A stretch of DNA of 64,000 nt from Echinometra lucunter. Lineage: Eukaryota; Echinodermata; Echinoidea; Camarodonta; Echinometridae. Made by a program: the position numbers and the translations under genes. This document shows positions 59,301-64,000 of this stretch, piece by piece. The notes under the pieces are model-generated. The model was given only the letters and a program-made list of their open reading frames with translations. It did no database searches and was not told the origin of the DNA. The stretch lies in NCBI GenBank assembly GCA_029962745.1, contig CM057159.1, positions 26,175,803 to 26,239,802 on the forward strand, read 5' to 3'. Within the stretch, counting starts at the first letter, position 1, and the number at the start of each line of letters is the position of its first letter.

Positions 59301-61339
59301 CAAAGGAAAATAAGCATTAAAATCCTTAAATTGGCAATGTGATAGAAAGTTTAAAATCACCATTTTCCCCTGCAAATTGGCAACTTTTTGACTTCTCATC
59401 ATAATTTCTGTCAATTTATATTCATTTCAGATACATGACGTTTTATAAGAAGAATGTAGCAAATAAAATTAAAATGTTGGTGTTGCCAATTTGAAGAATA
59501 AAAGCTGATCAAATTAGGCTTTAAATAATTCCTGTCATGAATGGGTTAAAGACCAAGTCCACCCCAACAAGAAGTTGAAATTTCAAATATTTCTTTTCTT
59601 CCTTCCAGTAATGTAGAACATGTTTTGATTCCTCATGGAGCATATTAAAAGGGAGCTTTAGATACACGACGCAGCTCAGATGACACGAAATCTTGCCAAT
59701 CCATCCTGCGTCGTCTGTTTTACATGACGTTCTGGGACCAGTTTACCATCCTCCCCAGTACGCGACGCAAGACCTTTGTTGACCATTTTTCATGACGTAA
59801 CAATGGTTTATATTAGAGCGCGCTTTGTTTAACTGCGTCCTCCCCAAATCTAAAGCTTCTTTGCAACGCGACGCAAGGAAAGAGGAGAACACAAGTCAAC
59901 TCAGCAGGATTCCGCGACGTCTGAGCTGCATTACGTATCTAAAGCTCCCTATTATTAAATTATTATGGTAACTTATTGTGAGTCAGTGGAGAGGTTCTTT
60001 TTTTATCAAATCTATCTAAAAACTTTGAAATTTTTTAAATTTCTTATACAGTGTAATATCATACAAAAGGAATAGTGAGTGTGTGATACTGGCTCCCTGA
60101 TTTACATACCACTGTTTGTGAAATTGATCAAAACTTTAAAATGCCATAACTTATTTAACATCCAATTTTGAAGAAATTTTCAGTGTAATGCTTGTTTAAT
60201 TTTTCTCTATTTATTCAAATCAACTTGTTGTTTGGGTAAATTGGGTGGACTTAGCTTTAAAGCATCTGTTATACTATACGGTAGGCCTGTACATGTATAT
60301 CAGTGTAAAAATACTTTTTGGTTGTTCACAGGAGCCTTTTTTGTGTTGCTTTTAGAAAAGATGAATTTTATTAATGTTGATTTTTATGTATTTCAATTGT
60401 TATATTCCTTTACCAGAGCTCTTTTTTAGCTCCTTGAAGCAAATTACTCACCATGCCTATGTTGCTGTTTTGTTGTTTTACACAACTGCTATGTATATAT
60501 AGAGTATACATGTTCTAACATTTTAAGGTGTATTCTAATTTGTCATGTCGTTTTATTATGCTACAGACCTTTGCGTATTTGGCTTGTGTATTGCCTAAAT
60601 GCAGACATTGGCAGTCATATCCAATAAAGCACAATGAAACGTGTTCAATATGTACATGTACTCTATATACCACTCGAAGCAGCAATTAGAACTGTTATGA
60701 TTACCACTCACTAAACTGCGAGTCCAGCTCATATGCTGCTTGCTTTAAACGAAGGGCATAAATATGTACAAGAGCTGCCTACAAGCTAGATAGGCGATAG
60801 TGTGACTGCTACCTTCAAATTTGTCGCATATTCATGATTGCTGGGTACTGCTGCATATTGATATACCCCGCATTGTGTAGCAATACGCAGTCATATACGC
60901 AAAGGACTGGTGTGACTGTAGCATTTGTTGGAGCATTCGTCTAGAAAATCCATTATTGCTTTGTAAACAGTGGAAATCTCACTATGCAGTGCCAGTACTA
61001 TGAAATCTTTGATATATTCACATCAGTTCTCAATTTGGCAATCATTTTTTGGGTTTAATGACAAATGTGTATTTCATTATTCCTAATCCTCATCAGCCAC
61101 TTGCCTTGATATCACTTCTTGTAGAAAAATTGACTTGCCAGTGTTACTATACTTGCCATGAACTAGTGAATTCTCAAGTACATTTTTTAATCGATGCCAA
61201 ATGACCTCAGAACATATACATTGTGAAATAAAAGAGAAATGGTTATCTGTTAATAAACATACACATTTATCTGCTCATCATTTCATTGTTTTAAGTGATG
61301 GAAGAAGAGACAAGTACAGTGAAGGGCATATAGAGGATC

Positions 61340-61377
<38 letters not shown>

Positions 61378-63249
61378 AGAAATAAGCAGAAGGGGTTAAG
61401 GCTATATGAGTTAAAGGAGATGCAACCCAGATATCATTGTGCTTCCAGTGAATGAAGAAGAAGAAGAGTAAACAAAATCAGACAATCTATTCAAGAGTTA
61501 TGAACGGGGCTATATCAATTCTGCAAGCATTTTGGGATGACTAATGTTGATTTCTGGCTTGAAATTTCAGTTGTTTTGAAATCAGTTGTTTTCTAAAGAT
61601 TAGCCAAGGGGGGGTGGTGGGGGCGGTCGCCTCCTCCAAAACGGAAAAAAAAAGGAAGAACAGAAGGGAAAAAGCGTGAGAAAAGAAAAAGGTAAGAGAA
61701 AGTAAGATGAGCAGGAGCAGATAAGGAAAAATTCAAAGAAACATCAGAGCTTCGTGCGGGTGGGGGAAACTCCCCCCCCCCCCTGCATTCTCCCCCCAGG
61801 GGGCGCGCATCGCGTGCTCAATACCGCCCACCCTAAACTAAAATCCTAGCTACGCCACTGTGTCCACGATGACATCACAGATGTTGGCAATGTTGCCAAA
61901 GAAAGAACCCCTATAATAGGGATCTGCTGAAACTTTCAACATTCATAACTCTTGAATAGATTGTCCGATTTTGCTCAAACTTTCTCTGTTTACTCTTCTT
62001 GGTCATCTTTATTCGCTAAGAACGCACTGAAAGACCGGTTGAATTCTCCTCTAAGCTATAGTGATGGGGGTATAAAAGAATGGAGGGAATTTGATGAAAC
62101 CAATAAAAGGAAAGGAGGGGGGGGGGTGATTTTCAAGATAAGAAATATTTGAAGCATAGCAAGGTATATTTACATAAGAGAATGGCAAGATTATAAGATT
62201 AAATGTTAAGAAAAACAGATAAGGATAGAGATAACTAGAAACATAGAGAAGAAGAAGGTTGAGGAATGAGAAAGTGACCCCAAAATGGAGAGAAAAGGGG
62301 GAGAATAAGAGGGAAGAGAGAATGGGTGAGAGATTCAGTAAAAAAAAAAAAAAATAATAACTTGAAGAGAGGAAATGCAAATACTAGAAAGAAAGGTGAA
62401 GAATATACAGATAGATCGAGATTATGTAGACCAATATCCAAAAAGGGAAGGAGACAAGACGTATCTAGGAGAGAGCCCCAAAAGGGGGGGGGGGGGGAAT
62501 GTAATAAGAAACATCGCAAAAAATAAGGGATGAAACCTAGCTCCCTTCAAGTATCGCAAAGCCAAACTAGTGGATATGTTTGATTCCCAGTCGGGTTAAT
62601 GAATATTCAATAGCATAAATAAAGGCCCCTTTGACCCAGGATTAAGTGGGATTGACCCTTGGCTCATGAATATAACTGTCAGCTCCTGACTGGGGCAATA
62701 ATAGGATTAACGGGATTAGCATGAAGGGCTGTGGGAATTCCCTGGAGAACAACCATGTCAATGTGATCTCTCCTTTCTAAGGGGATGTTTTCGTCATCTA
62801 TCAATACTTTTACCAACACTATTAACACTGCCATTTTCACTGTCATTCCAATCCAAAGTCAAGAGATGTTAAACATGTCTTTATACATACCTTGCGTGCA
62901 CTCGTATAAGTCAGTGCAGCATTAGAAAGGTCTAAGGTGGTAGGAGTTATAAGTCGGCTTCTACTGCTAATACCATTCTCATTACCACCACCATAACAAA
63001 AACAAAAAAAAAACAAAAACAAAAACAAAAACAAAAACAAAAACAAAAATGAGAAATTGGATGTTACCTTCATGAATGTCTTGAGTGCACTCATATAGGC
63101 CAAAGCAGCACTGGGGAGTCCCACAGTTGCTAGAGTGGTCAGTCTCTTGAGGAATCCCATGACTCTATGAATTGAGATTTGCTTGCGTCGTCTACTGATC
63201 ATCACATCCAGGCAATCACAAACCAGCTTGGCATCATCACTGCTAATAC
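50416..63249 (-). CDS. NOC3L: Nucleolar complex protein 3 (NOC3-like), C-terminal five exons
   Basis: A CBF/Mak21-family protein of the nucleolus that acts in 60S pre-ribosome maturation and, in yeast, in replication initiation. Exons in transcript order on -: 63249-63068, 52546-52418, 51752-51655, 51291-51186, 50703-50416, all GT-AG with consistent phases. They encode 60, 43, 32, 36 and 95 residues. Diagnostic order as I recall it for NOC3[78 protein letters not shown], then an acidic patch. The last about 60 residues form an acidic then Lys/Arg-rich tail longer than I expect in vertebrates. N-terminal exons lie beyond 64000. The 10.5-kb intron holds an antisense transposase-like pseudogene. 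Confidence 0.88.
51186..51291 (-). CDS. NOC3L: NOC3L penultimate exon
   Basis: Completes a split Met codon and encodes [20 protein letters not shown] and [15 protein letters not shown]. Acceptor CCCTAG, donor GTATGT. Confidence 0.88.
51655..51752 (-). CDS. NOC3L: NOC3L exon with HYHP motif
   Basis: 32 codons plus two bases: [20 protein letters not shown], then [12 protein letters not shown]. Acceptor CTGTAG, donor GTAAGT. Confidence 0.9.
52418..52546 (-). CDS. NOC3L: NOC3L exon with LLDNES and LWEL motifs
   Basis: 43 codons, phase 0: [39 protein letters not shown]. Acceptor GTGCAG, donor GTTAGT. Confidence 0.9.
52547..53327. other. NOC3L intron, left part
   Basis: Holds a (TTA)n run near 52650-52675. 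An open + strand stretch (about 53033-53345, Pro/Thr-rich) lies just before the transposase-like region in another frame. An A-run at 53337-53346 could be a frameshift joining the two, but this is unproven. Confidence 0.45.
53328..56047 (+). pseudogene. Intronless transposase-like protein with IQ motif and BRCT-like end, slightly broken
   Basis: About 2.7 kb of coding-quality sequence inside the NOC3L intron, on the opposite strand. Frame one (53328 to about 53945) has [20 protein letters not shown] and [22 protein letters not shown]-rich slip at 53945-53955 moves the frame, which then runs to a TGA at 55430-55432 with [74 protein letters not shown], an IQ motif ([14 protein letters not shown], about 55140) and [14 protein letters not shown], the opening of a BRCT-like fold. 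After the stop the same frame goes on with [19 protein letters not shown], the second half of such a fold, then a second stop at 55766. Conserved Asp residues (WGDG, TGDE) suggest a DDE-type transposase, but that is inference. I know no named family for it. No TIR or duplication was found. Confidence 0.6.
56048..57408. other. NOC3L intron, middle part
   Basis: Contains AATAAA at about 56060 (possible end of the transposase-like transcript), a 30-G run at 56276-56305 and a T-run near 56463-56480. No other gene seen. Confidence 0.5.
56276..56305 (+). repeat. Poly-G tract (30 G)
   Basis: The longest uninterrupted G-run in the window. Run length may be inaccurate in the assembly. Confidence 0.95.
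57409..57650. mobile_element. Tc1/mariner-type MITE with TA duplication
   Basis: 238 bp (57411-57648) flanked by TA on both sides. Ends CAATTTCCAACATAAGTGAG and the inverse of CTCACTTCTGTTGGATACTG, both continuing into TACACCCT. The AAGTGAGTACACCC core is typical of Tc1-like termini. No transposase. Confidence 0.88.
57651..59131. other. NOC3L intron, unassigned
   Basis: No gene or clear repeat beyond short homopolymers. The G-rich patch near 58585-58605 lies in open frames without motifs. Confidence 0.5.
59132..59550. mobile_element. MITE-like element, TTTAACCCATTC family
   Basis: About 419 bp. TTTAACCCATTCGTGACA at the left pairs with TGTCATGAATGGGTTAAA at the right. AT-rich interior, no coding capacity. 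Confidence 0.8.
59650..59950. mobile_element. MITE-like element with CpG-rich arms
   Basis: 301 bp. AGGGAGCTTTAGATACACGA, then CGCAGCTCAGA, matches the inverse of the right end (TCTGAGCTGCATTACG, TATCTAAAGCTCCCT). Contains several GCGACGCA/TGCGTCGT motifs and is markedly more CpG-rich than its surroundings. Confidence 0.85.
60558..60924. mobile_element. MITE-like element, ATGCTACAG family
   Basis: ATGCTACAGACCTTTGCGTAT at the left corresponds to the inverse of the right end (ATACGCAAAGGACTGG, TGACTGTAGCAT), with a 10-bp offset. No ORF. Confidence 0.6.
61346..61379. repeat. (GA)n microsatellite
   Basis: GA dinucleotide repeat of about 30 bp. Confidence 0.9.
61455..62000. mobile_element. Inverted-repeat element (possible MITE)
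   Basis: The left arm 61455-61505 (AATCAGACAATCTATTCAAG) is inversely repeated at 61941-62000 (CTTGAATAGATTGTCCGATT), with AAGAAGAGTAAACA/TGTTTACTCTTCTT further out. The interior has G- and C-runs and CTAGCTACGCCACTG. Confidence 0.6.
62001..62890. other. NOC3L intron, low-complexity stretch
   Basis: Purine-rich GAGA/GGAG sequence with a G-run near 62486-62497 and an A-run near 62341-62355. No gene seen. Confidence 0.5.
62891..62960 (-). pseudogene. Degenerate duplicate of the adjacent NOC3L exon
   Basis: A 70-bp - strand segment with a plausible acceptor (CAGTAG) and donor (GTATGT). Its last half reads like the end of the true exon at 63068-63249: [11 protein letters not shown] against [11 protein letters not shown]. 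The upstream GGTATTAGCAGT is also shared. It breaks the reading phase of the conserved protein, so it is probably a relic or cryptic exon. Confidence 0.5.
62997..63048. repeat. (AAAAAC)n tract
   Basis: About 50 bp of A5C repeats between the true NOC3L exon and its degenerate copy, possibly involved in the local duplication. Confidence 0.92.
63068..63249 (-). CDS. NOC3L: NOC3L exon with RRRKQ motif (most 5' exon in window)
   Basis: Two bases of a split Gly codon plus 60 codons: [60 protein letters not shown]. Acceptor CTGTAG, donor GTAACA. Confidence 0.9.
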
Positions 63250-64000
63250 CTACAGGAAACAGAGTACACGGGGAAAAAAAATCTTCATTTCCACCCTTTT
63301 AGGCTGATTTGTGCAATGAATGCTGCCCTCATTTGGCAAAAGGAAACAAGTGAAATACCAACCAAATGTTTTATTTCATATCATTCTTCCAGGCCAAATT
63401 TTATGCATAAACACTCATCCTGCTAAGAGAAATGTTAGGTAAGACTTGACAATATTCCATTGACATCAGTACAAATGACAGACACATTTTGCTCTTGTAC
63501 AGAAAATGTCACTTTTGTCACTTGCTTCCTTTTACCAAAGTAGGGCATAATGTGTCCCATATAAAGACTCCTTTTTTTCATACCCACTCCCATGTCCTGA
63601 TTTGACTTATGACTAAATATTCTTTCACGTATCATGACCAAAAGTCAATGGTCATAACAAGAGGTTTTTAATTTTTGGATGAAAAAAAATGAATAAAAGA
63701 CTTAAATTGAACAGGACATATTAGAAGTAATTGCCCTTCGAAGTTTCTGAAGTACTTTACAGAGGTAATATACGGCAACATTATCAATACTTGACATAGG
63801 GACTGCTTATCATCTATGAGTATCCGTGAGTAGCTAGAACTTTGGTACTAATGGTCCAACAAATACCATTTCCTTAATCATTTCACAGTGAGCAATTTGA
63901 AACTTGCATTTCTTCTGTTCATCAGCAAAGAAATAAAATTGTCAGATTGGTATGTAGCTTTTTTAAACCTTTACCCAGGCTGACAAAGACTCTTAAATCA
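63250..64000. other. NOC3L intron at window end
   Basis: No further exon was recognised in the last 750 bp; the remaining 5' exons should lie beyond the window. Confidence 0.5.

Noticed and set aside
61201..61455. 84-codon frame with Arg-Glu repeat
   Set aside because: It spans the GA microsatellite inside the NOC3L intron and shows no conserved motif.

Overview
This is an animal nuclear genomic window, AT-rich, with split genes, GT-AG introns, many microsatellites and a dense load of transposable elements. An echinoid (sea urchin) is the most likely source. The reasons are a TU-type foldback transposon with 15-bp tandem-repeat arms, a type classically described in sea urchins, plus abundant short TIR elements and decayed non-LTR retrotransposons. 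Two 500-base N runs (14032-14531 and 45122-45621) are assembly gaps.

Two host genes are well supported and a third is seen only as a fragment. (1) A complete 14-exon V-type proton ATPase subunit B gene lies on the + strand from 333 to 11430 and encodes 496 residues. (2) The last five coding exons of NOC3L (nucleolar complex protein 3, CBF/Mak21 family) lie on the - strand between 63249 and 50416. A 10.5-kb intron separates 63068 from 52546. (3) A 3'-terminal coding exon of an unidentified + strand gene emerges from the second gap (45624-45833).

Between the first two genes (about 14.5-45.1 kb) sits an accessory block. An 8-kb module occurs twice in direct orientation (A: 14533-22556; B: 37501-45115), offset by about 22.97 kb, and each outer edge runs into a gap. 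Both modules carry the same decayed L1/Tx1-like LINE. They differ by insertions that can be read as filled versus empty sites: a 1,093-bp foldback element only in A (8-bp target duplication), and a short TIR element and a LINE 3' fragment only in B. Between the modules are another L1/Tx1-like LINE fragment, a 3.4-kb foldback built of reiterated TTCAATTTC-like motifs with a nested ACGT-rich element, poly-G tracts, and a - strand CR1/jockey-like LINE (32192-37634) that is itself split by the TU-like foldback.

From 46 to 49 kb, MITE-like palindromic elements lie nearly end to end. Inside the large NOC3L intron, on the opposite strand, is an intronless, slightly broken coding region of about 2.7 kb (53328-56047). 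Its central domain looks transposase-like but unassigned, and it is followed by an IQ motif and a BRCT-like C-terminus. This is the strongest candidate here for an under-described element. All assignments come from reading the sequence and remembered family patterns; no search was run.
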